Shown one piece after another: positions 1 to 9,062 of a stretch of 39,299 nt of DNA. Numbering within the stretch: position 1 is the stretch's first letter; every line of letters begins with the position of its first letter. The position numbers and the translations under genes were made by a program. Below the pieces are notes generated by a model. It worked only from the letters and a program-made list of their open reading frames with translations. It was not told the DNA's origin and did not search any database. Source of the DNA: an uncultured Blautia sp. (lineage in GTDB: Bacteria; Bacillota; Clostridia; Lachnospirales; Lachnospiraceae); assembly GCA_902476765.1 (NCBI GenBank), contig CABSEJ010000014.1, positions 1-39,299 of the forward strand, given 5' to 3'.

Positions 1-53
1 TGAGCGTTCGCCTCACACGCGAGAGGTCATGGGTTCGAGCCCCATTGCTTCCA
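1..53 (+). tRNA. tRNA-Val (CAC), 3' part only
   Basis: The window opens inside a tRNA. The anticodon stem TTCGC/GCGAG encloses the 7-nt loop CTCACAC, giving anticodon CAC (valine, GTG codons). The T arm ATGGG-TTCGAGC-CCCAT and the 3' acceptor strand TGCTTCC plus discriminator A follow. No CCA is encoded. The 5' acceptor strand and most of the D arm lie outside the window. Confidence 0.9.
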
Positions 54-59
54 TTGAAG

Positions 60-86
60 AAGTGCTGGAAAATACAGCACTTTTTT
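60..86 (+). terminator. Intrinsic terminator after tRNA-Val
   Basis: An 8-bp perfect stem AAGTGCTG/CAGCACTT with a 7-nt loop runs straight into a T tract, 7 nt after the tRNA. It ends the tRNA transcript before the next gene. Confidence 0.85.
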
Positions 87-119
87 GCTTTATGTGAAAA
101 TTTGACGGAGGGAAACAAA

Positions 120-887
120 ATGTCATTACATAAAAATGCTATACCTATTTTAGAATATGACGATAGTCAAAGGTCTGTTATTGTGCCAACACATGAAAAG
201 CTGGACATAAAGCTGCCGGAAAAAGCAGTGTTTGCATTTCTTGGTGAGGTTATAGATAAATATGCTGATGCCAATAATATTGCATCAATAGCATATTTTG
301 TATCCGTTACTAAGAATTACCCAATTTATGTGGCTGATTATAGAGGGGAAAACATATGCATATGTCAGGCGCCTGTAGGTGCGGCTCCGTCTGCGCAAAT
401 ACTGGATTGGCTAATTGGGTATGGGGTGAAAAAGGTAATAGCAACAGGTTCCTGTGGGGCATTGGCAGATTTTCCGGAAAATATGTTTTTAGTTCCCTCA
501 AAGGCATTGCGTGACGAGGGAACGTCTTACCATTACCTGCCTCCTTCCAGATTTGTGGAAATAAAACCTACAGTATTAAAGCAGATAGAAAGTGCAATGC
601 AGAAGCTGCATTTTCAGTATACAGAGTGTGTCACATGGACAACTGATGGTTTTTACAGAGAAACCCGTGAAAAAATTTCTTATAGGAAGGAAGAGGGATG
701 CTCTGTTGTAGAAATGGAATGTGCGGCATTGGCAGCTGTGGCACAGTTCAGGGGAATTGAGTTTGGACAAATTTTATTTACAGCGGATACATTGGCAAAT
801 TTAGAGGCTTACGATGAAAGAGACTGGGGTTCGAATTCTTTTGAAAAAGCCCTTTTGATGTGTCTGGATATTATTTGTGAGATGTGA
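120..887 (+). CDS. Nucleoside phosphorylase (PNP/UDP phosphorylase family)
   Basis: Predicted 255-residue cytosolic enzyme for phosphorolysis of nucleosides to base and (deoxy)ribose-1-phosphate in purine or pyrimidine salvage. The family call rests on the phosphate-binding ATGSCGAL motif (about residues 108-115) and the VVEMECAALA segment (about 196-205), whose MEC/MEx residues contact the ribose in the PNP_UDP_1 fold. The start at 120 is chosen over an in-frame ATG at 45 because a GGAGG-type ribosome binding site lies at 107-112, and the upstream ATG sits in the tRNA and terminator. Substrate preference (uridine or purine) cannot be read from the sequence. The gene seems to be transcribed alone. 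Confidence 0.85.
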   Translation: MSLHKNAIPILEYDDSQRSVIVPTHEKLDIKLPEKAVFAFLGEVIDKYADANNIASIAYFVSVTKNYPIYVADYRGENICICQAPVGAAPSAQILDWLIGYGVKKVIATGSCGALADFPENMFLVPSKALRDEGTSYHYLPPSRFVEIKPTVLKQIESAMQKLHFQYTECVTWTTDGFYRETREKISYRKEEGCSVVEMECAALAAVAQFRGIEFGQILFTADTLANLEAYDERDWGSNSFEKALLMCLDIICEM

Positions 888-965
888 AGCTCATTGTTTT
901 ATGCTGTTTCTGAAAATTAAAAAGAGAGAATGAGAAAACGGAAAAAGAGAATGGGAGGATTTTTT

Positions 966-1874
966 ATGGGACAGAATACAGAAAAAAACTAAATTCACTG
1001 GTAAGGCCCAGGGCCCTGAAGCCAGGGGATAAGGTTGCTATTGTCAGTCTTTCCAGCGGAATGCTGGGGGAAGAATTTTGCAGACATTCTCTAAAGCTGG
1101 GCATGAAACGGCTGGAAGAAATGGGCCTTATTCCTGTGTTTATGCCCAATGCACGAAAGGGAGTTGAGTATTTAGATAAGAATCCCGAAGCCAGAGCCCA
1201 GGATTTGAAGGCGGCTTTTCAGGATGAATCTATAAGTGGAATTATCTGTGCCATCGGAGGAGATGATACTTACCGTTTGGCCCCCTGGCTTATGGAGGAT
1301 GAGGAGTTTAAGGAGTTGGTTAGACAAAAGCCTAAGATTTTTACAGGATTTTCCGATACCACGGTAAACCATCTGATGCTGTACCAACTGGGGCTGGCTA
1401 CTTATTACGGCCCTTGCTTTCTCTGTGATTTGGCTGGAATCCATCTATGACCTTCTTACAGGAGCCAGATATGGAGAGGAAAATGTAATCTGCCAAAAGT
1501 ACCATTTGTTTCCGGAGAAGGAAGAATGGAAAGGAAAAATTTTATTTGTGGAGACCTGTGAGGAAAAGCCTGAGCCAAAGCTGTTTGAAAATGAACTGAC
1601 GGAACTGAAAAAGTGGGGAGTTTTTGAACAGGTAAACGGCATTATCGTGGGAAAACCCCAGGATGAAACCTATTATCAGGAATACAAGGAAATCTGGAAG
1701 AAAGTGATTGGAAATCCGGCGCTGCCTGTTTTATACAATGTAAACTTTGGACATGCTTATCCCAGGTGCGTGATTCCCTATGGCGTTGAGGTACAGGTGC
1801 TTGCAGAGGAACAGAAAATCATTTTGCAGCACTCTATGTTCTCCCGGGAGAAGGATTCGGACCCGGAAAAATAA
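966..1874 (+). pseudogene. S66 peptidase (MccF/LD-carboxypeptidase family), broken
   Basis: Intact members (about 330-350 aa) are Ser-Glu-His peptidases that cleave LD-peptide bonds of murein peptides or inactivate microcin C-type compounds. A GGGAGG site at 953-958 precedes ATG 966, but that frame stops after eight codons. Adding one A to the 7-A run at 982-988 would join it to the frame reading VRPRALKPGDKVAIVSLSSG and onward through AIGGDDTYR. A second break lies near 1425-1440: the frame carrying FLCDLA jumps to another starting WLESIYDLLTGARY. About 60-80 family residues between these points appear to be missing. The downstream half keeps ETCEEKP (Glu) and NFGHAYPRC (His). Read as a decayed gene; sequencing error could explain the A tract but not easily the missing block. 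Confidence 0.75.
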
Positions 1875-1917
1875 AAGAAAAAATCGGTTGAAGACAGGGA
1901 AAATAGAGGAGAAAAAA

Positions 1918-2628
1918 GTGGGAAGCAGTGAAAAATATAAAAAATATTTTACAGATGAATATTTAATGGGACCTAACAGTATTCGTATACTGGAAGAGCT
2001 ATTGGAAACTTTTCCTTTGCAAAAGAAGGAGGAGAATAAAATACTGGATTTGGGATGCGGAACAGGATTGACCAGCCTTTACCTGGCAAAAGAAACAAAG
2101 GCCAGGATATATGCTGTGGATTTGTGGGTAAAGGAAGAAGAAAACTGCAAAAGATTTCAGGATTGGAAAATGGAAGAGCGGATGATTCCCTTGTGCCGGG
2201 ACGCCAATAATCTGGAATTTGAAAAAGAATATTTTCACGCAGTTGTCAGTGTAGACGGCTATCATTATTTTGGCGGAAAAGAGGGATTCTTCACAGAAAA
2301 AATCCTGCCTCTTGTGGAAAACGACGGTATGGTGCTGCTGGCGGTTCCGGGAATCCAGGAAGAATATGAAGGAAAACAAGAAGAAGTCTTTGGAAAATGG
2401 GTGGGAGGAGACGCCTATATGTTCCATAGCCCCAGCTGGTGGAAAAATATTATAGGACAGCATCCCAGCATAGAATTTGTCCGTACCTGGGAGTTAAAAA
2501 GTTTTTCTTTAGCTTGGAAAGAGTGGCTGCAGATGGAGAATGAATTTGCAAAAAATGACCGGATTTTCTTTGAATCCACCATTAAAAAATATTCAAACTT
2601 TGTTGGCATTGCAGTAAAGAAAAAATGA
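1918..2628 (+). CDS. Class I SAM-dependent methyltransferase
   Basis: A 236-residue protein with the SAM-binding motif I ILDLGCGTGLTSLYLA (about residues 41-56), an acidic residue at the end of strand 2 (AVDLW), and a motif IV-like AVVSVDGYHYF. The chosen start is GTG 1918, which has AGAGGAG at 1905-1911 with 6-nt spacing. A longer in-frame reading from 1780 would overlap the end of the broken S66 gene and begin with a basic segment unlike the family. The methyl acceptor is unknown. It is followed by GNAT and P-loop genes on the same strand. Confidence 0.8.
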   Translation: MGSSEKYKKYFTDEYLMGPNSIRILEELLETFPLQKKEENKILDLGCGTGLTSLYLAKETKARIYAVDLWVKEEENCKRFQDWKMEERMIPLCRDANNLEFEKEYFHAVVSVDGYHYFGGKEGFFTEKILPLVENDGMVLLAVPGIQEEYEGKQEEVFGKWVGGDAYMFHSPSWWKNIIGQHPSIEFVRTWELKSFSLAWKEWLQMENEFAKNDRIFFESTIKKYSNFVGIAVKKK

Positions 2629-2773
2629 CAAAAACATGCATACGGAAGACAGGGATTTATACAAACAGGAATTTTGCCCAGGGCATTTAGGCTGAAGGAT
2701 AAACTTTTGTAAAGGAAAGCCGGATGTGGAGGCTATCGGAAAAGGGAAAATTAAAGATTGGAGGAAAGGGACA

Positions 2774-3292
2774 ATGAAAGTAGAATTGAAAAAGTGGGAA
2801 TTGGAAGATAAGGAACAGCTTATCCGCATCTGCAACAATGTGAAAAGAGACTATTTATCGGATAGGCTTCCTTATCCTTATACAGAAAAGGATGCTCTCT
2901 GGTGGCTGAACATGGTGAAAGAGCAGGAAGGGAAGGAAGGAATCTTCCGGGCGATTCTGGCAGACGAAAAGATTGTAGGAAATATTTCTGTAGAGAGAAA
3001 GGGAGACGTATATTGCCGGGATGCAGAGCTAGGTTATATGCTGGACACAGGTGTATGGTCTAAAGGAATCATGACAGCGGCCGTGGAGGAAATATGCAGG
3101 GAGGCCTTTTCATGCCTGGATTTACTGAGGATTACAGCCCTGGTGTATGAGCCCAACATAGCCTCCAGAAAAGTGCTGGAAAAAAATAGATTTGTGCTGG
3201 AGGGAAAGATGAAGCAGGCTGTTGTAAAAGCGGGAAAAGTTTACGATTTGTGCATATACGGAAAATATCGGGAGGTTTATGAAGAAAAATAA
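2774..3292 (+). CDS. GNAT-family N-acetyltransferase (RimJ-like)
   Basis: 172 residues with a GNAT architecture: an N-terminal substrate-side segment (WELEDKEQLIRICNN), a central strand RAILADEKIVGNISVERK, then AELGYMLDTGVWSKGIMTAAVEEICREAF, which fits motif A (acetyl-CoA pyrophosphate binding), and a C-terminal NIASRKVLEKNRFVLEG motif B typical of RimJ/RimL-like ribosomal-protein or small-molecule acetyltransferases. ATG 2774 follows GGAGG at 2760-2764. Its last 14 bases overlap the next gene, so the two are probably translationally coupled. The acceptor substrate is not predictable. Confidence 0.85.
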   Translation: MKVELKKWELEDKEQLIRICNNVKRDYLSDRLPYPYTEKDALWWLNMVKEQEGKEGIFRAILADEKIVGNISVERKGDVYCRDAELGYMLDTGVWSKGIMTAAVEEICREAFSCLDLLRITALVYEPNIASRKVLEKNRFVLEGKMKQAVVKAGKVYDLCIYGKYREVYEEK

Positions 3293-4082
3293 TATTTTTA
3301 TTGAGGGAGTTCAGGGTACAGGAAAAACCTGCCTTTTATCAGAATTGAGGAAAGAGCTGCCGGATTACCGGGCATATATGGAGGGAGACTTATCCCCGGC
3401 GGAGCTGGCCTGGTGCAGCTATTTGACACAAGAGCAGTACGCCAAAGTTCTGGAAAAATATCCTTCTGTGGCAGAGGAAATAAAGGGTTATACTCTGAGA
3501 GAAGGACGAAAAAGAATTATAGCCTATACCCGGATACTTACGGATATACCGGGGTTTCACAAAGATTTGGAACAGTATGAAATTTATAATGGAAGAGTGG
3601 ATTACCGAAAATTCTGTCAGGTGATTTGGAAGCGGTATGAAAAAATGCCGGAAGATGGAAATTTATTTGAATGTTCTTTTTTTCAAAATGCTATAGAGAC
3701 CATGCTTCTTTATTATCAGATGGAAGAGGAAGAAATTATGGATTTTTACATCCGGGCCTTTGAAATTTTAAAGAAGAAAAATTTCCGGCTTTTGTACCTG
3801 GACACCTCTAATCTGGAAGAAACGATTCTACAGGTGAAAAAAGAGAGGGTGGATACCACAGGAAGAGAAGTTTGGTTTGAGCTGGTTTTGGAATACCTGG
3901 AAAATTCTCCTTTGGGAAAAGCCAGAGGTCTGCAGGGGATGGAGAGACTTCTTAGTCATTTAAAGAGAAGAAGAAACCTGGAGAGCAGGATTATAAAAGA
4001 AATCTTAGGGAAGAGAGCCTGTGTTTTGCAGTCCAAAGCCTATGATATAAAGGCAGTATCCAAATGGTGCAGAAGCGTATAA
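3279..4082 (+). CDS. P-loop ATP-binding protein, function unknown
   Basis: 267 residues with an N-terminal Walker A GVQGTGKTCLL (residues 10-20), as in nucleoside/nucleotide-kinase-like P-loop proteins. The remainder is rich in charged helices, with a LLYLDTSNLEETI segment that may be the later strand and base-recognition region of a kinase-like fold. A clear Walker B is not obvious. It overlaps the GNAT gene by 14 bp, suggesting a two-gene operon. It resembles uncharacterised clostridial ATP-binding proteins found near acetyltransferases; a kinase activity is only a guess. Confidence 0.6.
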   Translation: MKKNNIFIEGVQGTGKTCLLSELRKELPDYRAYMEGDLSPAELAWCSYLTQEQYAKVLEKYPSVAEEIKGYTLREGRKRIIAYTRILTDIPGFHKDLEQYEIYNGRVDYRKFCQVIWKRYEKMPEDGNLFECSFFQNAIETMLLYYQMEEEEIMDFYIRAFEILKKKNFRLLYLDTSNLEETILQVKKERVDTTGREVWFELVLEYLENSPLGKARGLQGMERLLSHLKRRRNLESRIIKEILGKRACVLQSKAYDIKAVSKWCRSV

Positions 4083-4300
4083 ATCAAAGGGCAGTCAATT
4101 GCTACAAAAGGACGGGTTTTATACAGGAAAAATATGAGGAAAAAGCATTTTCTTATAAAAACTAGATATGGGGACGGATACATATATGCTATAGAAGAGA
4201 GATTTAGCATGGAGCTATATTCAGCATACGAAATGAAAAAGGTATAAATAGAGAATCCTTGGAAATGTTATAAGCAGAGATAAGCATTTCGGAGGTAGCT

Positions 4301-5746
4301 ATGGAATCTATTTGGAGAAAAACCTGTGAGATAGAAAGCCGGCCCCAGCTATCCGGGGATATAAAAGCCCAGGCCCTTGTCATCGGAGCCGGAATGGCCG
4401 GAATTTTAACCGCCTATTATCTGGAACAGGCAGGGGTAAAGACTATTGTGCTGGAAAGCGGGAAAATCGGAGGGGGACAGACACAGAATACAACGGCTAA
4501 AATTACCGCCCAGCATGGATTGGTATGCAGCCGTTTGCTGAAAAAGGTAAGCCGGGAGAAAGCCCGGAAATACATGGAAGCCAGCCAGAAGGCCGTAGAT
4601 GCCTATAAAGAAATCATAGAAAGGGAGCAGATTGCCTGTGACTTCCAACAGGCAGGCTCCTATATTTATTCCCAGAAGGAGGAGGAGCTGACAAAAGAGC
4701 TGGAAGCTGCCAGACAATTAGGCGTTCCAGCAAATTATGTCACAAAGGTGGAGCCGCCGGTTCCTTGTGCAGGTGCTGTGAAATTTAAGGGACAAGGGCA
4801 GTTTCATCCCCTGAAATTTTTGAAAGCCCTGTGCGGGAGCCTGGAAATTTATGAGAACAGCCAGGTGCTGGGGGCAGAAAACCATAAGGTGTGGACTGCC
4901 CATGGCAGTGTGGAGGCAGATAAAATTATTTTTGCATCCCATTATCCATTTTATAATTTTCCGGGATTTTATTTTGCAAGAATGCATCAGGAACGCTCTT
5001 ATATACTGGCTTTAGAAAACGCAGGCAGGTTGGAAGGTATGTATCTGGGAACAGGACAAGAGCCTTATTCTTTCAGAGGATATGGGAAATATATACTGTT
5101 GGGAGGCTGCGGCTGCCGTACCGGGGAAAATCAGATGGGAGGAAACATAGAAAACCTGCGTCAGGCTGCCAGAGATTTTTTTCCGGAAAGCAGAGAGGTG
5201 GCCTGCTGGGCTGCCCAGGATTGTATGACAGCTGACAGAATACCCTTTATCGGAAGCTATGGCAAAGCAAAACCGGACTGGCTGGTGGCCACAGGGTTTG
5301 GCAAATGGGGAATGACGGGGTCTATGGTTTCTGCCATGCTTTTAAAAGACTTGGTATGCGGCATAAAAAATCCATACCAACCGGTCTTCACTCCTGCCAG
5401 ATTTTCTTCCGTGGAACTGCCCCAGATGTTTTTGGACACAGGAAAAGCAGTAAAGGGGCTGTCCAGACAGATTTTTCAAAGACCTTCGGAAGAAGCAGAG
5501 GACTTGGCCTGTGGATGTGGGGGTATTGTGAAAACAGAAGGAAGAAAAGCCGGAGTATATAAAAATCAGGAGGGAGAACTGTCTATTGTGAAAGTAAAGT
5601 GTACGCATATGGGCTGTCAGATGGAGTGGAATCCTGAGGAAAAAACCTGGGACTGTCCCTGTCATGGCTCCAGGTTTGACAGGGACGGAAATGTGATAGA
5701 CGGTCCTGCCCAGAAAGCGGCGGTTTTTCCGGATAAACCCAGGTAA
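4301..5746 (+). CDS. FAD-dependent oxidoreductase with C-terminal Rieske [2Fe-2S] domain
   Basis: A 481-residue fusion. The N-terminal DadA/glycine-oxidase-type flavin domain has the dinucleotide motif VIGAGMAGILTAYYLEQAG (about residues 27-45) and the ESGKIGGGQT loop. The last 75 residues form a Rieske domain: CTHMGCQ supplies one Cys-His pair and CPCHGSRF the second, so all four cluster ligands are present. Electrons may pass between an amine or amino-acid substrate at FAD and the iron-sulfur cluster, but the substrate is unknown. ATG 4301 follows CGGAGG. The 218 bp upstream holds no recognisable gene; a TGTTATAAG extended -10-like sequence occurs at 4266-4274 without a good -35. Confidence 0.88.
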   Translation: MESIWRKTCEIESRPQLSGDIKAQALVIGAGMAGILTAYYLEQAGVKTIVLESGKIGGGQTQNTTAKITAQHGLVCSRLLKKVSREKARKYMEASQKAVDAYKEIIEREQIACDFQQAGSYIYSQKEEELTKELEAARQLGVPANYVTKVEPPVPCAGAVKFKGQGQFHPLKFLKALCGSLEIYENSQVLGAENHKVWTAHGSVEADKIIFASHYPFYNFPGFYFARMHQERSYILALENAGRLEGMYLGTGQEPYSFRGYGKYILLGGCGCRTGENQMGGNIENLRQAARDFFPESREVACWAAQDCMTADRIPFIGSYGKAKPDWLVATGFGKWGMTGSMVSAMLLKDLVCGIKNPYQPVFTPARFSSVELPQMFLDTGKAVKGLSRQIFQRPSEEAEDLACGCGGIVKTEGRKAGVYKNQEGELSIVKVKCTHMGCQMEWNPEEKTWDCPCHGSRFDRDGNVIDGPAQKAAVFPDKPR

Positions 5747-5762
5747 AACAAGAACTTGTACA

Positions 5763-5811
5763 AATCCCCCGAAACACAGCAGGCTTACAGAACTCTATGT
5801 TTCAGGGGATT
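5763..5811. terminator. Inverted repeat between convergent genes, possible terminator
   Basis: AATCCCCCGAAACA (5763-5776) pairs with TGTTTCAGGGGATT (5798-5811) with one mismatch and a 21-nt loop. It lies between the convergent FAD-Rieske and GH31 genes. No clean T tract follows on either strand, so termination is likely from position rather than proven by form. Confidence 0.45.
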
Positions 5812-5841
5812 CGTAATGTTTAGAGGTATTTTTGCTTCATT

Positions 5842-7800
5842 CTATGGAAGTGGAGTGATTCCGTCGTCATTATATAAATCGTAGGAAGCTTCAGGGTAAC
5901 CGATATATTCTATAGTGTTGTAATCTATTGCGTCTGTGTATTCTGCGGTGTGGGCTACAGGTATGCATTTGCCTTTGCGGATAAAAAGCGGAACTTCGTT
6001 TAAGGCCACGGAAACATAATGATGTCCTGGAGCAAGAGTTTCCGTTGTAATTGTTCCATCAGGCATAAATTTTACAAACATCATTTCCTCAGGAAGATAG
6101 ACATAACGTCCAAGGGCATTTTGTGTGTAAACTGGCGCAATCATGATTTCATTTCCAAGCATCAACTGGTCCTCCACCTGGGGAGCAAAAGAATCTTCAG
6201 GATACTCAAAGGCCAAAGGCTTAAAATACATATCATCCTGTAAAGCGGCTTTCATGTATTCGCTGTAAAGATAGGGAATCAGGCGATAACGAACTCCGAT
6301 AACATGGCGGAAATCTTCCGGATTTTCAAAGCGGTAGAATTCCTGGTCTCTGGTGCCGAGGGCGGCGTGATTCCGCATGAGGGGAGTGAAAACCCCTAAG
6401 GCCAGCCAGCGAAGAAGCAAGTCTCTTGTGGTATTGTCGCCGAATCCTCCTAAATCTGCTCCCACATAGAGGAAACCACACATATTTAAAGAGGGAAGCA
6501 TTTTCAGGTTCAGCAGGATATGGGACCACCATGATTTATTGTCGCCAGTCCAAATACCGCCGTATCTGTGCATACCTATGTAAGAAGAACGGGAAAAGAG
6601 AAGTATCCTTTTGCTGGGACAAATTTTTTCAAATGCTTCGCTTGCTGCCCGGGTCATATTGAAGCCGAATAGATTATGTACTTTTTCGTGGCAAATCATT
6701 TCCCCATTGATATTATGATAGAATCTGCCGTAATCCTTGGGGTTGTTGCTCAGACTGTCTGCATGGTAATGGAATTCTGCAGAGACAGAATCCGTTGGCT
6801 CAGTGTTTATAAATTCTGCCAGGTAATCTTTTAGTTCTTTCAAGCCTTCTCTGGAATAAAAAATAGCAGGTTCATTCATGTCGTTCCAAAAACCGTCAAT
6901 GCCTTTTGAAATCAAAGTTTCGTATTTACTGCCAAACCAGGCTCTGGCTTCAGGATTCAGGACATCAGGAAAGTGTGTCCACCCGGGCCATACGGTAGCC
7001 TCAAAATCTGTTCCGTCTGCACGTTTACAAAAATAGCCTTTTTCCTTTCCTTCCTCATACACATCGTAACCATCCTGGACTTTTACTCCGGCATCAATGA
7101 TTGGAACCGGATGCACATGCTGGGATTGAATGTCGTCTACAAAGGCCTTAAAATCAGGAAAGTTTTTCTGATTAACGGTAAAATCCTTGTATTCTTCCAT
7201 ATAATCAATATCCATATAAAGCATATCCAAGGGGATATGGGCGTCACGATGCTTCTGGACAACCTCTTTAAAATCCTCTGCAGTTGTATATCCCCAGCGG
7301 CTTTGACCAAAGCCAAATGCAAACTTAGGCGGTATATAACTTCTTCCTATGATTTTGCGGAACTGTTTTACAATATCGTATGCTGTAGCCCCTTCCAGTA
7401 CATAGAGATATAAATCTGCATTTTCACAGCATACAGATAAAATATCCTGACGGGTGTATCCAATATCAAAGGTAAGCGCTGCGGGATAGTCAAAGAAAAG
7501 GCCAAAGGTTTCTTTTCCGGAAACAATGATAAAGTTGTGGGCCCCATAGAGGGAAAATTTACCTTCTGTATGGATGCAGTCATCAGTAGCATTACTGATA
7601 TATTTGTAGCCCCGCTTATTGATTCCTCTGTTGCTTTCACCCAGACCATAGACAATATCTGTTTTGTCCATAGTGTAATGAAATTGAAAACCGTTTTGGA
7701 CAGAAATACTGCCATAGGTGCAGCAATCTGCAGATAATTCAATTTTTTCTATGACAGCTTCAGTTTCAAATGGATTTCCGAATTTGTACTTTTTAATCAT
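5842..7800 (-). CDS. Glycoside hydrolase family 31 (alpha-glucosidase/alpha-xylosidase type)
   Basis: 652 residues, predicted cytosolic (no signal peptide), hydrolysing terminal alpha-glycosidic bonds of imported oligosaccharides. The GH31 barrel shows LDMLYMDIDYMEEYKDFT, the nucleophile motif GFWNDMNEPAIF (nucleophile Asp about residue 307), and a WTGDNKSWW segment with the likely acid/base Asp. The N-terminal galactose-mutarotase-like domain includes YGLGE. The protein ends directly after the YNDDG motif, a little shorter at the C-terminus than many relatives. The start is supported by AAAGGAGAG 5' of the ATG on the minus strand. It is divergent from an AraC regulator with 130 bp between, which suggests inducible control by sugar. 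The exact substrate is not determinable. Confidence 0.92.
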   Translation of the reverse strand: MIKKYKFGNPFETEAVIEKIELSADCCTYGSISVQNGFQFHYTMDKTDIVYGLGESNRGINKRGYKYISNATDDCIHTEGKFSLYGAHNFIIVSGKETFGLFFDYPAALTFDIGYTRQDILSVCCENADLYLYVLEGATAYDIVKQFRKIIGRSYIPPKFAFGFGQSRWGYTTAEDFKEVVQKHRDAHIPLDMLYMDIDYMEEYKDFTVNQKNFPDFKAFVDDIQSQHVHPVPIIDAGVKVQDGYDVYEEGKEKGYFCKRADGTDFEATVWPGWTHFPDVLNPEARAWFGSKYETLISKGIDGFWNDMNEPAIFYSREGLKELKDYLAEFINTEPTDSVSAEFHYHADSLSNNPKDYGRFYHNINGEMICHEKVHNLFGFNMTRAASEAFEKICPSKRILLFSRSSYIGMHRYGGIWTGDNKSWWSHILLNLKMLPSLNMCGFLYVGADLGGFGDNTTRDLLLRWLALGVFTPLMRNHAALGTRDQEFYRFENPEDFRHVIGVRYRLIPYLYSEYMKAALQDDMYFKPLAFEYPEDSFAPQVEDQLMLGNEIMIAPVYTQNALGRYVYLPEEMMFVKFMPDGTITTETLAPGHHYVSVALNEVPLFIRKGKCIPVAHTAEYTDAIDYNTIEYIGYPEASYDLYNDDGITPLP

Positions 7801-7856
7801 TCCTTACTCTCCTTTAGATTGTATTTGTACTTTATAATCATTATAGGAAATTTAAA

Positions 7857-7885
7857 TTGAAAAATCTTGCATTATTTATTAAAAT
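7857..7885 (+). promoter_or_regulatory. Predicted sigma-A promoter of the AraC-type regulator
   Basis: TTGAAA (7857-7862), 17-bp spacer, TAAAAT (7880-7885), 45 bp before the AraC gene. The same AT-rich 130-bp region carries a TATAAT on the minus strand (7845-7840), which could serve the GH31 gene but has a poor -35. That is the pattern expected when an activator is needed. Confidence 0.6.
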
Positions 7886-7930
7886 AATAACACATTTTTA
7901 AGATGATTAAGAATGAGGAAGGGATGAAAA

Positions 7931-8830
7931 ATGCTGAGACAGTATGCGCCTGAAGAGAATATTCAATATGGAACCAGGCAGCAGCCCATGGAGGCGCTGC
8001 ATTTTGAAAGCGGACCGGGAACGCCAAATGAGGAATATTATTTCGCCTCCAGACATTGGCATAACAATATAGAAATTCTATTGATTACCCACGGAAACTT
8101 TAACATAGAATTAAATCTGGAGAATATTCCCTTTGCTAAAAATGATATCTGTATGATAAACAGCGGAGAGCTTCATCAGATTAAAAGCAGGGAACCGGAG
8201 AGCAGCCACGATATGCTGCAATTTGCTCCCAAAATACTGGATTTTACTTATGAGGATGAAATGCAGGAAGGGCTGACAGGGCCGCTTATCATGCAGAGAC
8301 AAATATTGGTTCATAAAATTTCACCTGCTGATGACGGATATTCTTTTGTTTGCCGGGAGTTAAGAAAGATGATAAAGCTGTGTCAGGAGAAAAGGACTGG
8401 GTGGTATCTGCAGGCGAAAAGCAGATTACTGCTCATGCTGTGCTTTATGGAGGAAAACCATATGCTGCTTCCCTCTGGCAGCGTATATGACCAAGGGGAA
8501 AAAGAAAAAATAAACCGTTATAAAACTATTGTGTCTTATCTGGAAAAAAATTATATGGATAAAATTACTTTACCGGATATAGCGGAAAAAATAGGGTGTA
8601 CTCCTCAATACATGTGCCAATTTTTTAAAAGTATAGCAGGAGTCTCTCCTATTCAGTATCTGATTTTATTCCGCATAAAAGAGGCAAAAAAAATGTTGAA
8701 ATATTCCAGTCATACGGTGCTGGAAATTTCCATGGAATGTGGTTTTGAAAATGTAAGCTATTTTATAAGACAGTTCAAAAAATGTGCAGGTATGACTCCA
8801 AACCAATACCGGAAAAACCTCTGTCAATAG
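7931..8830 (+). CDS. AraC-family transcriptional regulator with cupin sensor
   Basis: 299 residues. The N-terminal half (about 30-110) looks like the cupin sugar-sensing domain (HWHNNIEILLITHGNFNIELN, then CMINSGELHQIKS). The C-terminal 100 residues carry two helix-turn-helix motifs: ITLPDIAEKIGCTPQYMCQFFKSIAG, and VLEISMECGFENVSYFIRQFKKCAGMTPNQYR, which matches the AraC signature. It probably senses a sugar linked to the divergent GH31 glycosidase and activates that gene. A bidirectional terminator follows. Confidence 0.88.
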   Translation: MLRQYAPEENIQYGTRQQPMEALHFESGPGTPNEEYYFASRHWHNNIEILLITHGNFNIELNLENIPFAKNDICMINSGELHQIKSREPESSHDMLQFAPKILDFTYEDEMQEGLTGPLIMQRQILVHKISPADDGYSFVCRELRKMIKLCQEKRTGWYLQAKSRLLLMLCFMEENHMLLPSGSVYDQGEKEKINRYKTIVSYLEKNYMDKITLPDIAEKIGCTPQYMCQFFKSIAGVSPIQYLILFRIKEAKKMLKYSSHTVLEISMECGFENVSYFIRQFKKCAGMTPNQYRKNLCQ

Positions 8831-8915
8831 CAGGTGTGTGGTAGCAAAACAGGAATACGCTCAGAGGCGGGATACCGAAAAAAACTCTATGGTCAAAAAC
8901 ATGTTTGCAAAAACA

Positions 8916-8945
8916 AAAAACTCCTTGATTTCTCAAGGAGTTTTT
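8916..8945. terminator. Bidirectional intrinsic terminator
   Basis: A perfect 13-bp stem AAAAACTCCTTGA/TCAAGGAGTTTTT with a 4-nt TTTC loop, flanked by A runs and T runs. It serves both the AraC gene (plus strand) and tRNA-Thr (minus strand). Confidence 0.9.
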
Positions 8946-8947
8946 AG

Positions 8948-9020
8948 AGCTGCCTAGCGGACTTGAACCGCCGACCTCCGCCTTACCAAGGCGACGCTCT
9001 ACCGACTGAGCCAAGGCAGC
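8948..9020 (-). tRNA. tRNA-Thr (GGT)
   Basis: A complete 73-nt cloverleaf on the minus strand. Acceptor GCTGCCT pairs with AGGCAGC, the D arm contains GGCTCAGTCGGTAGAGC, the anticodon stem TCGCC/GGCGG encloses TTGGTAA (anticodon GGT), and the T arm reads GGCGG-TTCAAGT-CCGCT. The discriminator is T and CCA is not encoded. Confidence 0.95.
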
Positions 9021-9062
9021 AAATTTATTCTGTTTCGTGGCTGTTCCGTACCACAGTTATAG

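Noticed and set aside
8775..9014. Minus-strand reading frame MAQSVERRLGKAEVGGSSPLGSS...
   Set aside because: It is the known artefact of translating a tRNA gene (here tRNA-Thr) and its terminator; not a real protein.
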